Shown: positions 16,326-26,202, counted from the first letter of the stretch. The stretch: DNA of 34,872 nucleotides from Ignavibacteria bacterium (GCA_026417495.1 JAOADD010000009.1:1-34872); one strand, 5' to 3'. The notes: generated from the letters alone by a model not told the origin. Numbers and translations: made by a program.

Positions 16326-18194
16326 ATGGATAATAATAAAAGTAAGGGAAAAAGGAAACCTGGAAGCAAACCACAAGTAAAAGCTGTTGATGAAGTTACA
16401 ATTAGATTTGCTGGTGATAGTGGAGATGGAATGCAACTTACTGGTAGTCAATTTTCAGATACAATTGCAGCAGAAGGGCATGATGTAGAAACATTTCCAG
16501 ATTATCCCGCAGAAATTAGAGCTCCTTCGGGAACTTTGTATGGTGTAAGTGGATTTCAAATTCATTTCTCAGGGCATGATGTTCATACACCAGGTGATCA
16601 GATTGATGTTTTGGTTGCTATGAACCCAGCTGCATTAAAAGTGAATTTAAAAAATTTAAAAAAGAATGGTATCATAATTGCAAATTCGGATGCTTTCGAT
16701 AGAAAGAACCTTGATTTAGCAGAATATCAAACAAATCCTCTTGAAGATGGTTCATTAAGTTCATATATAGTGTATGATATCCCTATCACGAAGCAAACTA
16801 TTGAAGTACTAAAAGATCTTGACTTACCATTAAAAACTGTACTTAAGTGTAAAAATTTCTTTGCTCTCGGAGTAGTATATTGGCTTTACAATAAGTCACT
16901 TGAATATACATTGAATTGGATTGAGGAGAAATTTAGTAATCAACCTATGATTATGGAAGCCAATAAACGGGTTTTAAAAGCTGGATATTACTATGGTGAA
17001 AATACAGAAATGTTTACCACCCGTTTTGAGGTTAGAAGAGCAAAATTACCAAAAGGTATTTACAGGAACATTAATGGAAATGAAGCAGTTGCTCTTGGAT
17101 TGGTTGCTGGTGCTGCGAGAGCAGGTATACCACTTTTTCTTGGGAGTTACCCAATTACACCTGCTTCTGAAATAATGCAAACTTTATCAAGGTATAAAAG
17201 ATATGGTGTTAAGACTTTTCAAGCGGAAGATGAAATTGCAGGTATCTGTACTGCCATTGGAGCTTCTTATGCAGGGTGTTTAGGTGCAACCTCAACAAGT
17301 GGTCCTGGTATGGCTCTGAAAACAGAAGCAATAGGATTAGCTGTTATGGCAGAATTACCTTTAGTTATTATTAATGTTCAAAGAGGTGGACCTTCAACTG
17401 GATTACCAACTAAAACCGAACAGGCAGATCTATTACAGGCTGTTTGTGGTAGGAATGGGGAATCACCTGTGCCTGTACTTGCCGCAATTAGCCCAGCTGA
17501 TTGTTTTGATGTTGTTATTGAAGCTATAAGGATTGCAATTAAGTATATGACTCCTGTAATAGTTCTCACCGATGGTTATATTGCACAGGGTTCTGAACCA
17601 TGGAAAGTAGTTAAAGTTTCTGAATTACCAGAAATGAAAGCAGTTTTTAGAACAAGTCCAGATGGGTTTTATCCTTATGCAAGAAATGAATTCCTCGCGA
17701 GGCCATGGGTAAAACCAGGTACTAAAGGTTTAGAGCATAGAATTGGAGGATTAGAGAAACAGGATATTACAGGTAATATCAGTTATGAACCTGACAATCA
17801 TCATAAAATGGTAACTCTTAGAGCGAAAAAGATAAAAAATATTGATAAAGATATTCCAGAAGTAAAAGTTATTGGAAAAGAAAAGGGAAAACTATTAGTA
17901 TTAGGATGGGGAAGTACAACAGGTGCAATTGCTGATGCAGTGGAGGATGTGAATGAAAAAGGTTTTGATGTCTCTTACGCATATTTGCGTTATCTAAACC
18001 CATTTCCACGGAATCTTGGAAAAGTATTGAAAAATTTTGAGAAGATTCTCATACCAGAGGTAAATCTCGGACAACTTGCAAAGTTAATTAGAGCTGAATA
18101 TTTAATTGATGTAATTCAATTTAACAAGGTCAGAGGTATTCCATTCAGACCCTCTGAAATTGCAAATAAGATTGAAGAAATTTTGAAAGATTAA
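16326..18194 (+). CDS. korA: 2-oxoacid:ferredoxin oxidoreductase, fused gamma/alpha subunit (KorA type)
   Basis: 622 residues in the fused gamma-alpha arrangement. The gamma domain (about 22-220) begins 'IRFAGDSGDGMQLTG' with 'EIRAPSG'. The alpha domain (from about 250) has 'GNEAVALGL' and the substrate-binding 'YPITPASE' (275-282), then 'STSGPGMALKTEAIGLA'. With KorB it oxidises 2-oxoglutarate (or related 2-oxoacids) to the acyl-CoA with reduction of ferredoxin; the reverse carboxylation runs in reductive TCA organisms. No separate ferredoxin-like delta subunit is encoded here, as in other two-subunit KorAB enzymes. korB follows after 32 bp. Exact 2-oxoacid preference cannot be read from sequence alone. 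Confidence 0.93.
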   Translation: MDNNKSKGKRKPGSKPQVKAVDEVTIRFAGDSGDGMQLTGSQFSDTIAAEGHDVETFPDYPAEIRAPSGTLYGVSGFQIHFSGHDVHTPGDQIDVLVAMNPAALKVNLKNLKKNGIIIANSDAFDRKNLDLAEYQTNPLEDGSLSSYIVYDIPITKQTIEVLKDLDLPLKTVLKCKNFFALGVVYWLYNKSLEYTLNWIEEKFSNQPMIMEANKRVLKAGYYYGENTEMFTTRFEVRRAKLPKGIYRNINGNEAVALGLVAGAARAGIPLFLGSYPITPASEIMQTLSRYKRYGVKTFQAEDEIAGICTAIGASYAGCLGATSTSGPGMALKTEAIGLAVMAELPLVIINVQRGGPSTGLPTKTEQADLLQAVCGRNGESPVPVLAAISPADCFDVVIEAIRIAIKYMTPVIVLTDGYIAQGSEPWKVVKVSELPEMKAVFRTSPDGFYPYARNEFLARPWVKPGTKGLEHRIGGLEKQDITGNISYEPDNHHKMVTLRAKKIKNIDKDIPEVKVIGKEKGKLLVLGWGSTTGAIADAVEDVNEKGFDVSYAYLRYLNPFPRNLGKVLKNFEKILIPEVNLGQLAKLIRAEYLIDVIQFNKVRGIPFRPSEIANKIEEILKD

Positions 18195-18226
18195 TTTTTA
18201 TTTTCACTTAATTTTATAAGTTTATT

Positions 18227-19252
18227 ATGGAAGAAAAAGAAACTAAACCCAAATATACTCCAAAAGATTTCGCTTCAGATCGAGATGTAAGATGGTGTCC
18301 AGGTTGTGGAGATTTTTCTATATTAGCTCAGATACAAAGAACCTTTGCACAATTTCTTGATATACCAAGGGAGAAGATTGTTTTCATATCTGGTATTGGA
18401 TGTTCAAGTAGATTCCCTTATTATATGAATACATATGGATTTCATACTATTCATGGGAGAGCTGCAGCTATTGCATCAGGTGTTAAATGTGCAAATCCAG
18501 ACTTATCAGTCTGGATACCAACAGGGGATGGTGACCTTTTAAGTATAGGTGGTAATCATTTCATACATATATTGAGAAGAAATATTGATGTAAATATTAT
18601 TTTATTTAACAATAGAATTTATGGATTAACAAAAGGGCAAGTATCTCCAACTTCTCCACATGGTATGATAACAAAATCAACTCCACTTGGTAATATAGAG
18701 CATCCTGTAAATCCAATTTCCCTTGCTCTTGGTATGGAGGGAACATTTATTGCTAGATCTATTGATAGAGATCCTAAACATTTGCAGGAAATGATTATAA
18801 AATGTTATAAGCATAAAGGTGCAACATTCCTGGAAGTGTTTCAAAATTGTGTTATTTTTAATGATGGTGCTTATGAACTTTATTCAAATAAAGAAACAAG
18901 AGATGACTATTCGATATATATTGAACATGGGAAACCCTTAATTTTTGGAAAAAACAAGGATAAAGGTATTAAACTTGATGGCTGGAAACCTGTTGTTGTT
19001 GATTTAAATAGTCCAAATATTAGTGTGAATGATTTATTAGTTTATGATGAAAAGTCTCGCGAGCTTGCTTTCATTCTAAGCAGTTTTAGTGATAACCCGG
19101 ATTTACCTATGCCATTTGGAGTATTTCTTAATGTCGAAAAGAATACTTATGATGAGGATATGAAAAATCAAATTTTAGATTTGCAATTCAAATATGGAAA
19201 AGGAGATGTCGATGAATTATTAAAAGGAACGGATTATTGGGAAATTAAATAA
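18227..19252 (+). CDS. korB: 2-oxoacid:ferredoxin oxidoreductase beta subunit (KorB type)
   Basis: 341 residues. Four cysteines suited to the 4Fe-4S cluster are present: C24 and C27 in 'WCPGCGDFS', C59 in 'GIGCSSRF' and C208 in 'FQNCVIFNDG'. The thiamine diphosphate motif is GDGD (100-103) followed by 'FNNRIYGLTKGQ'. This subunit carries the active-site cofactor and passes electrons to ferredoxin. It pairs with the preceding korA in a two-gene operon and ends 3 bp from the convergent outer-membrane gene. Confidence 0.94.
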   Translation: MEEKETKPKYTPKDFASDRDVRWCPGCGDFSILAQIQRTFAQFLDIPREKIVFISGIGCSSRFPYYMNTYGFHTIHGRAAAIASGVKCANPDLSVWIPTGDGDLLSIGGNHFIHILRRNIDVNIILFNNRIYGLTKGQVSPTSPHGMITKSTPLGNIEHPVNPISLALGMEGTFIARSIDRDPKHLQEMIIKCYKHKGATFLEVFQNCVIFNDGAYELYSNKETRDDYSIYIEHGKPLIFGKNKDKGIKLDGWKPVVVDLNSPNISVNDLLVYDEKSRELAFILSSFSDNPDLPMPFGVFLNVEKNTYDEDMKNQILDLQFKYGKGDVDELLKGTDYWEIK

Positions 19253-19255
19253 TTT

Positions 19256-22200
19256 TTAGAAATCCAATCCTAAAGAGAAATAATATTTTGGCTCTGAGAA
19301 TTTTTTGAAATCAAAGCTATACGCTACATCAAACTTAAAAGGTATTCCGAGAAATATAATTCTAAGACCATATCCCATTCCAAGTAATAAGTCTTTTGTT
19401 TTAATTCCACCATCATTTGTAAATAATTGTAATTTCTTATTATCCCTCCATGCGGTACCAGCATCTATAAAAAGATTTCCTTGAATATCTTGAAAACCAA
19501 GAGGTAAGACTCCAAGTATAAGGTACTTAAACAAAGGAAATCTAAATTCAAAATTTGTTAAAGCGAACTTAGAACCTGAAATTCTATCATAATTATATCC
19601 CCTTAATGGGAGAATAGGCATAGAGAAAGCAAATTCATCTATATTGCTAATTGGTATATTATAATTTTCAAATTCTCTATTTATCCAATTTTCAGTACCA
19701 CCTAAATAAAATCTTTGAGGATTTTTACCGAAACTTGCTCCAAGGTTTAATCTCATTGCTAATGAAAAACCATCTGCAATTTTTATATATTTTCTAAAAT
19801 CACCAATAATTGAAGCAAACTCAATTCCATCACTTCCTAATTTAGGAGATCCTAAAAATGTAATATTAAATCTTGAACCTTTTTCGGGTGCGAGGTATCC
19901 CCAAAGAGAGTTATCGAATACATATCTCACAGAAGGGACTAAGAAAGTATTGGAATTCATAGGTTCTTCATTATCATCCAGGTTCTCTTGCGTCACATAC
20001 ATTAGATGCAATCCACCATCAAATCTTTTAAATCTTGTAAGTGGATATGAAAAAAGTAAACTTGTTCCCATATTCCTATATCTAAATAGTTCATCTCCAT
20101 AGCCTCTATCATACAAGATAAATCTTGCTGTGTGATATAGTTCAAAACCTATATCTAATCTTTTTGGTAAATAGTAATAAGAGAGTGCATAATCACTATT
20201 TTTCAAATCTATTACCATCGAAGTCAAGATATTAATTCGGTGATTACCCATCAAATCACTTAATGATATTATAGCATTTCCTTGTACACCATAAAAACTT
20301 GAGTAACCAGCGTTTCCATAGACTAGATCTGGAGAGAATCTGATCTTATAATCACCAATCCTAAAACTTCCATCGGGATTTATATTGTCTTTAATTTGGA
20401 AATTTAGATTGTTAACATAATCAGAGTCATCACTTACAATTTTTTTATTCGTTTTTTTCTTTTTGAAATCTATTACTATATTGTTACCTTGATTAACTAA
20501 AGTATCCTTATCAATATTATTATCCACTTTAGTAATTTTGCTCGTATCTATTTTTAAAGTATCTGATAAAATTTTCTGAGTTGTGTCATTTAATTTTGTA
20601 AGTTCTTCTTTCTTGATTTTATTTTTAACATATGTTGTTGGTTCGAGTTTTTCTAATCCTATGTTTCTTTCAAGCGGACTATCCATAGAGAAAATATCAT
20701 AACCAAGTTTATTCAATGCTACAAAAAGTAATTTCTTTCCATCTTTTGAGAGTGTTATTTGTGAAATAGGATTTACACTGTTCGTAATAGGTCGTTCTTT
20801 GAATGTACCTTCATCAGTATATTCTCTTAAATAAATATTGTCAATACCGTTAATATCTGATACATATAACATTTTTTTCCCATCAGAACTGAGTTGTACA
20901 TACTTTTCATTAGCATCAGGATTATCTATTATTTTTTCAATTTCTTTTGTAATTGTATTAATCCTGTAAATTCCCCTACCATTGTAATTCATAGAATATA
21001 TTTTGAAATCTTTTGGTAGGAGTGATGGGTTAATATAATCTTTCCTATCTGAATCGAAATAAATAAATTTTCCATCGTGAGACCATACTGGATTTTCATC
21101 TGAGAAAATATCATTTGTAAGGTTAGTTATTTTTTTTGTTATAAAATCATAAATATAAATATCAGATTGTTTCCCATTATTACCTGTGAAAGCGAGTATG
21201 TTTGATTTTGGAGACCAGCTTGCATTTGTTATAGAAGGTAAACTTATTGGTAACTTTTCATCATCACCTGTGTTCAAATCAATTACGAATATAGCATCAC
21301 TTTCTCCTGCTTTGACACTAATTGCCATTTTTTTAGAATCAGGAGACCATGTTAATCCTGGTGTTAAGACTTGTAATTCTTCGAAGTTATTTGTAGTGTT
21401 ACCTTCTACTACTTTATCAATAATTTTTCCTGTTGTTGCATCAGCAAGGAATACATCAAAATAGTCATCACGATTGGATATAAATAAGAACATTTTCCCA
21501 TCTGGTGATATTGACGGGGCAATGTTATAGAAACCTCCATCTTTGGTATGATCAGTTAGCATCTTAGCGAAGTCTAACACTTCTTCTTTATTTACTGCAT
21601 CAGACCAATAAACTTTTTTTAATTCTTTATGCCATTTTTCTGAAAGTTTTTCCAGTTCTAATTTATATGTTTCCTTAAAACCTTCGTAAACATCATTCAA
21701 TGATTTGATGTTATTCATCAATTCACCAATTTTATGTTCACCATAATAATCCATTAGAAAAGCAAAAAAACTTTGACCGCCTCTATATGCTAAATACCCA
21801 TCACAGTATTCTATTGGTGGTAAATAATCATTCATTATTGCATCTCTTATATACATATCAGTTTCTTTATCCAGTCCATTAAGGCTCTGACTTTCTGCCA
21901 TACCTTCTGCAAACCAGATCGGAATAGATAAAGTAATATTTTTTGCAATTACATTTTGAATTGAGCCTCCATAAAACATATCATTCATAAAACCATGTAA
22001 AAGTTCATGATGAATTACATGCCTGAATTGTTCATAATTTCCCTCAAATGGAATTAATATTCTGTTTTTAAACAACTCAGTAACCCCACCTACTCCTTCT
22101 GGTAGATATTCGTCAATTACATTATTCTGTTGAAAATCATTTGAAGATAGAAAAAGAATTATTGGAATACGATTGCTGATACGATAGTCAAGATTATTAG

Positions 22201-22429
22201 ATAATTTTTCTAATGCTTTTTCTGCTTCTATCGCGGTAAATTCTGCTATATCATATCCATTATCGTAAAAATATATATCGAAATGCTTCGATTGAATGAA
22301 TTTCCATTTAAAATTTTTGTATTGAACTTTATTCTTCCCAAACTCTTGTGATTCTAATGTAACATTAATTACAAGTATAAATACAAATAAAAAGAATGAG
22401 AATATTTTTAAAATTTTAAAATGTTTCAT
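19256..22429 (-). CDS. Exported gluzincin-like / TolB propeller / outer-membrane barrel protein
   Basis: 1057 residues. After a signal peptide (about 1-27) comes a peptidase MA-like domain with HExxH at 141-145 ('HHELLHGF') and the downstream Glu175 or Glu179 in 'WFAEGMAES', the layout of gluzincin zinc peptidases. Residues about 300-585 contain repeated TolB/WD40-like blades ('SISPDGKMFLFIS', 'WSPDSKKMAIS', 'WSHDGKFIYFDSD', 'SSDGKKMLYVSD'). A Lys/Asp/Thr-rich linker (about 590-690) leads to a predicted beta-barrel (about 697-1057) of surface-antigen/Omp85 type ending in Phe. This predicts a protein anchored in the outer membrane with a propeller and a putative peptidase in the periplasm. Similar fusions are annotated only as TolB-like or peptidase-like proteins; the role is unknown. 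Confidence 0.85.
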   Translation of the reverse strand: MKHFKILKIFSFFLFVFILVINVTLESQEFGKNKVQYKNFKWKFIQSKHFDIYFYDNGYDIAEFTAIEAEKALEKLSNNLDYRISNRIPIILFLSSNDFQQNNVIDEYLPEGVGGVTELFKNRILIPFEGNYEQFRHVIHHELLHGFMNDMFYGGSIQNVIAKNITLSIPIWFAEGMAESQSLNGLDKETDMYIRDAIMNDYLPPIEYCDGYLAYRGGQSFFAFLMDYYGEHKIGELMNNIKSLNDVYEGFKETYKLELEKLSEKWHKELKKVYWSDAVNKEEVLDFAKMLTDHTKDGGFYNIAPSISPDGKMFLFISNRDDYFDVFLADATTGKIIDKVVEGNTTNNFEELQVLTPGLTWSPDSKKMAISVKAGESDAIFVIDLNTGDDEKLPISLPSITNASWSPKSNILAFTGNNGKQSDIYIYDFITKKITNLTNDIFSDENPVWSHDGKFIYFDSDRKDYINPSLLPKDFKIYSMNYNGRGIYRINTITKEIEKIIDNPDANEKYVQLSSDGKKMLYVSDINGIDNIYLREYTDEGTFKERPITNSVNPISQITLSKDGKKLLFVALNKLGYDIFSMDSPLERNIGLEKLEPTTYVKNKIKKEELTKLNDTTQKILSDTLKIDTSKITKVDNNIDKDTLVNQGNNIVIDFKKKKTNKKIVSDDSDYVNNLNFQIKDNINPDGSFRIGDYKIRFSPDLVYGNAGYSSFYGVQGNAIISLSDLMGNHRINILTSMVIDLKNSDYALSYYYLPKRLDIGFELYHTARFILYDRGYGDELFRYRNMGTSLLFSYPLTRFKRFDGGLHLMYVTQENLDDNEEPMNSNTFLVPSVRYVFDNSLWGYLAPEKGSRFNITFLGSPKLGSDGIEFASIIGDFRKYIKIADGFSLAMRLNLGASFGKNPQRFYLGGTENWINREFENYNIPISNIDEFAFSMPILPLRGYNYDRISGSKFALTNFEFRFPLFKYLILGVLPLGFQDIQGNLFIDAGTAWRDNKKLQLFTNDGGIKTKDLLLGMGYGLRIIFLGIPFKFDVAYSFDFKKFSEPKYYFSLGLDF

Positions 22430-22522
22430 ATTGTAATATAATTGAAAATTTTTTTAATATTCAAGAGTATTTTGTAAATTCAATTACTTGTATTTTTAAC
22501 ATAAAAGATTTAAATTGATATT

Positions 22523-22565
22523 AACAAAACTATCTATTGTTACTTTATTTTTAGATAGATTTGTT
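22523..22565. promoter_or_regulatory. Long inverted repeat in the divergent intergenic region
   Basis: AACAAAACTATCTA (22523-22536) and TAGATAGATTTGTT (22552-22565) are inverted copies with a single A-A mismatch, separated by 15 nt. It lies in the 181-bp gap between the outer-membrane gene (minus) and the M16 pair (plus), about 45 bp before the latter's start. It could be an operator, an mRNA leader hairpin or a stray terminator. The T-rich flank is not a clean U tract. Confidence 0.5.
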
Positions 22566-22610
22566 TTCTAATATTTATACAAAAAATTTTCATTTAAAGT
22601 TGCTATTATA

Positions 22611-23861
22611 ATGAACAGAATACCTTTTGTTGAAGCTTACCTTGATAATGGTATTAAGGTAATTGTGTCCGAAAATAGCAGAATACCTATTGTTATTCTT
22701 CTTATTGGTTTTAAAGTAGGTTCAAAAAATGAACCTAAAGGTAAAAAAGGCCTTGCACATTTACTTGAGCATTTGATGTTTTCTGGAGGATATGATAAAG
22801 AAATGAATTATTTTGATAAAATGCTTGCATTAAATGGTGGTGATTCAAATGCTGTAACAAGTTATGATTATACTTATTATTATATTCAAATTCCTTCTCA
22901 TAAATTGGAATTTGCTTTAGAACTTGATACTGATAGATTTACAACTATGGGATTTGATGATAAGTCTCTAAATATTCAGAAAAAAGTTGTAATAGAAGAA
23001 AAAAAGGAAGCTTATGATAATACCCCATATGGTGATGTTGAGATGTTATGTGCAAAAAATCTTTTCAAAAATACTGATTATGAAGTCCCTGTTATAGGTT
23101 TGGAGAAAGATATTAATAATCTAACTGTGACTGATATTAGTAATTTTTTTTATGAGTATTATAATTCTAACAACTGCATTATTTCTATTGTAGGTAATAT
23201 AAATTGTAATAAAACTTTGAAACTACTAAATAAGTACTATTCAAGAATTTTAAAGAATGCAAATAAAATTTATAAATTTTCAGATTGTGATTTTAAATCA
23301 CCAATTGAATTATATCCAACTTCAAAAATAAAAATAGATTTGAATTCAAAGTTCATATTTTTTAAAATTCCTGCTCGTACCAGCAGGGAATATTATATTT
23401 TAAGAATGATTTCTATAATACTTGGAGATGGTTTTAGTTCAAGATTATATAAGAATCTCATTTACGAAAGAAAGGTTGCTCATTCAATTTATGTTTCACC
23501 ATCTTCATTTGAACATTCAGGTATGTTTGAGATTAATATTCTCTTTGATGACGGGAAAAAAGATAAGGAAATAGAGCAAATTATATTTGAAGAAATAGAT
23601 TCATTGAAGAATGGAAACTTTACTGAAGAAGAATTTCAAAAAGCTAAAAATAAAGTACAACTTGCTTTTGCAAATGGTTACCAGAAAAATTTAGCATTAG
23701 CACAAGCATTATTTTATTATGAATTTTTCTTCAATAATGTTAAGCTAATAAATGAAGATGTTAATAATTATCTTGGAATTACAAAGGAAGATATTATTGA
23801 TTCTGCTTGTAGGTATTTGGATTATAATAAAAGACTTGTTATTACATATCTCAAGGGATAA
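22611..23861 (+). CDS. M16 metallopeptidase, catalytically complete subunit
   Basis: 416 residues, no signal peptide. The inverted zinc motif is H50-L-L-E53-H54 in 'LAHLLEHLMFSGG', and Glu129 in 'VVIEEKKE' is 75 residues after His54, the classic M16 spacing. The C-terminal half (about 215-416) is the second M16 domain. It most likely forms a heterodimer with the next gene's product, as in M16B enzymes and mitochondrial processing peptidase. Lack of a visible signal peptide suggests cytoplasmic processing of peptides or precursor proteins. It heads a likely operon: the stop is 7 bp from the next ATG. Confidence 0.92.
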   Translation: MNRIPFVEAYLDNGIKVIVSENSRIPIVILLIGFKVGSKNEPKGKKGLAHLLEHLMFSGGYDKEMNYFDKMLALNGGDSNAVTSYDYTYYYIQIPSHKLEFALELDTDRFTTMGFDDKSLNIQKKVVIEEKKEAYDNTPYGDVEMLCAKNLFKNTDYEVPVIGLEKDINNLTVTDISNFFYEYYNSNNCIISIVGNINCNKTLKLLNKYYSRILKNANKIYKFSDCDFKSPIELYPTSKIKIDLNSKFIFFKIPARTSREYYILRMISIILGDGFSSRLYKNLIYERKVAHSIYVSPSSFEHSGMFEINILFDDGKKDKEIEQIIFEEIDSLKNGNFTEEEFQKAKNKVQLAFANGYQKNLALAQALFYYEFFFNNVKLINEDVNNYLGITKEDIIDSACRYLDYNKRLVITYLKG

Positions 23862-23868
23862 ATTTATT

Positions 23869-25215
23869 ATGATGAAGCTTTCTGAATTAATTGGCATCAA
23901 AATACCAGAGGTATCCAAAATTAAATTTCAAAATGGGATTAAACTTTTGATTATAAAAGATAGAAGATTTCCTGTGATTACTTCAATGTTTGTTTTTAAA
24001 AATGGTTCTATTAGTGATTCATATAGTGAAAAAAATCTTTTTGGTCTATGTTCTTTAACATCTGAACTGATTATTAAGGGAACAGAAAATTATTCTGCAT
24101 CTGAAATAGCAAACAGGATTGAATCAACAGGAGCATATATTTTTAGTGGGTGTAGTTATGATTTTTCTTTTCTTACTGTTCATTCATTAAAAAAATATTT
24201 TGAAGAAAATTATTCCTTTTCTAATGAACTTTTAAGGAATTCAATTTTTCAGGAAGAAGAGATAGAGAGACTGAGATTTCAAAAATTAAATTTAATGAGA
24301 TTAAATTTTAATTATGGTGATTATATTTCAAATAGAGTTTTTAAAAGAAATGTTTATGGAAAATCGTTATATGGGATTAATCCCGATGGCACTCTAACTA
24401 CATTGGAAAAATTAACGAGGAAAGATATTTTGAATTTCTACAAGAGTTTCTATTTACCGAATAATTTAATAATTATATTAATTGGCGATATAACTGATTC
24501 AAAAGCAATTAAATTAACCGAGAAATATTTTTCGAATTGGGGACCTAAAAAAATTCCTGATTTTAAAATTTTTCCTCAGAAAAATATTAAAGGAATAAAT
24601 GTGTATTTCATACCAAGAAAGGGTTCTGCACAAACAAACATAATTATAGGACATAAAAGTGTTGCTATAAAATGCCCTGATTATATCAAATTAAAAGTTT
24701 TGAATGCTCTACTCGGTGGAACTTTTATATCAAGAATAAATAGAAACCTTAGAGAGTTACAAGGGTTTACTTATTACACTTTTTCTTCCTTAAATTGCAG
24801 AAAATATCAAGGTGATTTTTCAATTGAGACAAGTGTTGATAATAAGCATACAATTAGCGCAATTAAAGAAATAATTAAAGAAATGAGAAATATAAGGGAA
24901 AATTATGTAGAGGATGAGGAATTAGTTTATGTTAAGAATTTCATAATAGGAAATTACCCTCTTCAAATAGAAACTGCTAACGAGATTGCAACAAAAGTTC
25001 TAGAATTAGAGTTATACAGTTTGAGAAAAGATTTTTATAATACATTATTGATTAAAGTTAATAATGTGAATAAAAAAGATATTTTTGAAGTCGCGAATAA
25101 ATATATTGACCCACAAAATTTAGTAATTTCTGTTGTTGGTGAGCCAAAGGTAATTAGAAATTCACTTGAAGAAATCGGACAAGTTAAAATAATAACAAAA
25201 ATTGATAACTTATAA
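23869..25215 (+). CDS. M16 peptidase-like partner lacking the zinc motif
   Basis: 448 residues from the ATG at 23869; upstream in-frame codons overlap the preceding gene and are not needed. The fold is M16, but the HxxEH position reads S62-L-T-S65-E66 ('FGLCSLTSELIIKG'), so no zinc can be bound there. The partner-type R/Y region is kept ('RINRNLRELQGFTYYTF'). This matches the inactive subunit of M16B pairs, which supplies substrate-binding residues to the active partner. The two genes are in different frames and each encodes a full two-domain unit, so this is not a frameshifted single gene. moxR follows after 12 bp. Confidence 0.9.
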   Translation: MMKLSELIGIKIPEVSKIKFQNGIKLLIIKDRRFPVITSMFVFKNGSISDSYSEKNLFGLCSLTSELIIKGTENYSASEIANRIESTGAYIFSGCSYDFSFLTVHSLKKYFEENYSFSNELLRNSIFQEEEIERLRFQKLNLMRLNFNYGDYISNRVFKRNVYGKSLYGINPDGTLTTLEKLTRKDILNFYKSFYLPNNLIIILIGDITDSKAIKLTEKYFSNWGPKKIPDFKIFPQKNIKGINVYFIPRKGSAQTNIIIGHKSVAIKCPDYIKLKVLNALLGGTFISRINRNLRELQGFTYYTFSSLNCRKYQGDFSIETSVDNKHTISAIKEIIKEMRNIRENYVEDEELVYVKNFIIGNYPLQIETANEIATKVLELELYSLRKDFYNTLLIKVNNVNKKDIFEVANKYIDPQNLVISVVGEPKVIRNSLEEIGQVKIITKIDNL

Positions 25216-25227
25216 ACTTAAAAATTT

Positions 25228-26202
25228 ATGATGGAAAAAAATGAAATAGAACTAATTGAAAAATTAAATAATAAATATATAGACTTATTAAATGAAATTT
25301 CTAAAGTAATTGTTGGTCAAACTGAAATTATTAATCAAATTTTAATTTCAATTTTATGTAAAGGACATTGTTTACTTATTGGTGTACCAGGACTGGGAAA
25401 AACACTAATTGTTAAAACTTTAGCTGAACTTCTTGATTTGAAATTTAGCAGAATACAATTCACACCAGACCTGATGCCATCAGATATAACTGGAACCGAA
25501 GTTTTTGAATCAAAAAATTCAGGTGGGAAGGGTTTCATTTTTGTTAAAGGTCCTATATTTGCAAATATGATTTTAGCTGATGAAATAAATAGAACTCCAC
25601 CGAAAACACAGTCAGCACTTTTAGAAGCAATGCAAGAACACAGGGTAACGGCTGCGGGGACTTCATATATTCTTGATGAACCATTCTTCGTCCTTGCAAC
25701 TCAAAATCCAATAGAACAGGAAGGTACATATCCATTGCCAGAAGCACAACTTGATAGATTTATGTTTAATTTATGGCTGGATTATCCATCAAACGCAGAG
25801 GAGGTGGAAATAATTAAAAAAACTACAAGTATGTACAGCCCTAAATTAAAAGTTATATTTACAAAAGAAGAAATTATTGAATTTCAAGATTTAGTTAGGA
25901 AAGTACCAGTTGCTGATGAGCTTGCTGAGTATACAGTAAAACAGGTTTCTTTAACTCGCCCTACAAACTCTACCTCACCTGATATAATAAAAAAATATAT
26001 TAATTGGGGAGCTGGTCCAAGAGCTTCACAATATTTAATTCTGGCTGCTAAAGCTGCATGTATACTTGATGGTAGATTTTCTCCTTCAAAAGAGGATATT
26101 AAAAAATATTCACTGCCAGTATTAAGACACCGTTTAATTACGAATTTTAATGCTGAAGCAGATAATGTAAAAGTAGAAGACATAATAAAAAGTATTTTCT
26201 GA
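25228..26202 (+). CDS. MoxR-family AAA+ ATPase
   Basis: 324 residues. Walker A is 'GVPGLGKT' (52-59), Walker B is 'MILADEINR', and sensor 1 is in 'FFVLATQNPIEQEG' with the 'YPLPEAQLDRFMF' arginine-finger region, all typical of MoxR. These chaperone-like ATPases help assemble or activate other proteins, often with VWA-domain and DUF58 partners. No such partners are next to it here; it lies between the M16 pair and a methyltransferase, in the same direction. Either ATG of the initial pair could be used. The family is certain, the client unknown. Confidence 0.93.
   Translation: MMEKNEIELIEKLNNKYIDLLNEISKVIVGQTEIINQILISILCKGHCLLIGVPGLGKTLIVKTLAELLDLKFSRIQFTPDLMPSDITGTEVFESKNSGGKGFIFVKGPIFANMILADEINRTPPKTQSALLEAMQEHRVTAAGTSYILDEPFFVLATQNPIEQEGTYPLPEAQLDRFMFNLWLDYPSNAEEVEIIKKTTSMYSPKLKVIFTKEEIIEFQDLVRKVPVADELAEYTVKQVSLTRPTNSTSPDIIKKYINWGAGPRASQYLILAAKAACILDGRFSPSKEDIKKYSLPVLRHRLITNFNAEADNVKVEDIIKSIF

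Noticed and set aside
23752-23868. N-terminal extension of the second M16 protein into the first gene
   Set aside because: The 39 extra codons overlap the first M16 gene in another frame and read as shadow sequence; the ATG at 23869 gives a normal M16 N-terminus.
22611-25215. The M16 pair as one gene broken by a frameshift
   Set aside because: Each frame encodes a complete M16 unit with its own start 7 bp after the previous stop, and the second lost its zinc motif in a way typical of real partner subunits.
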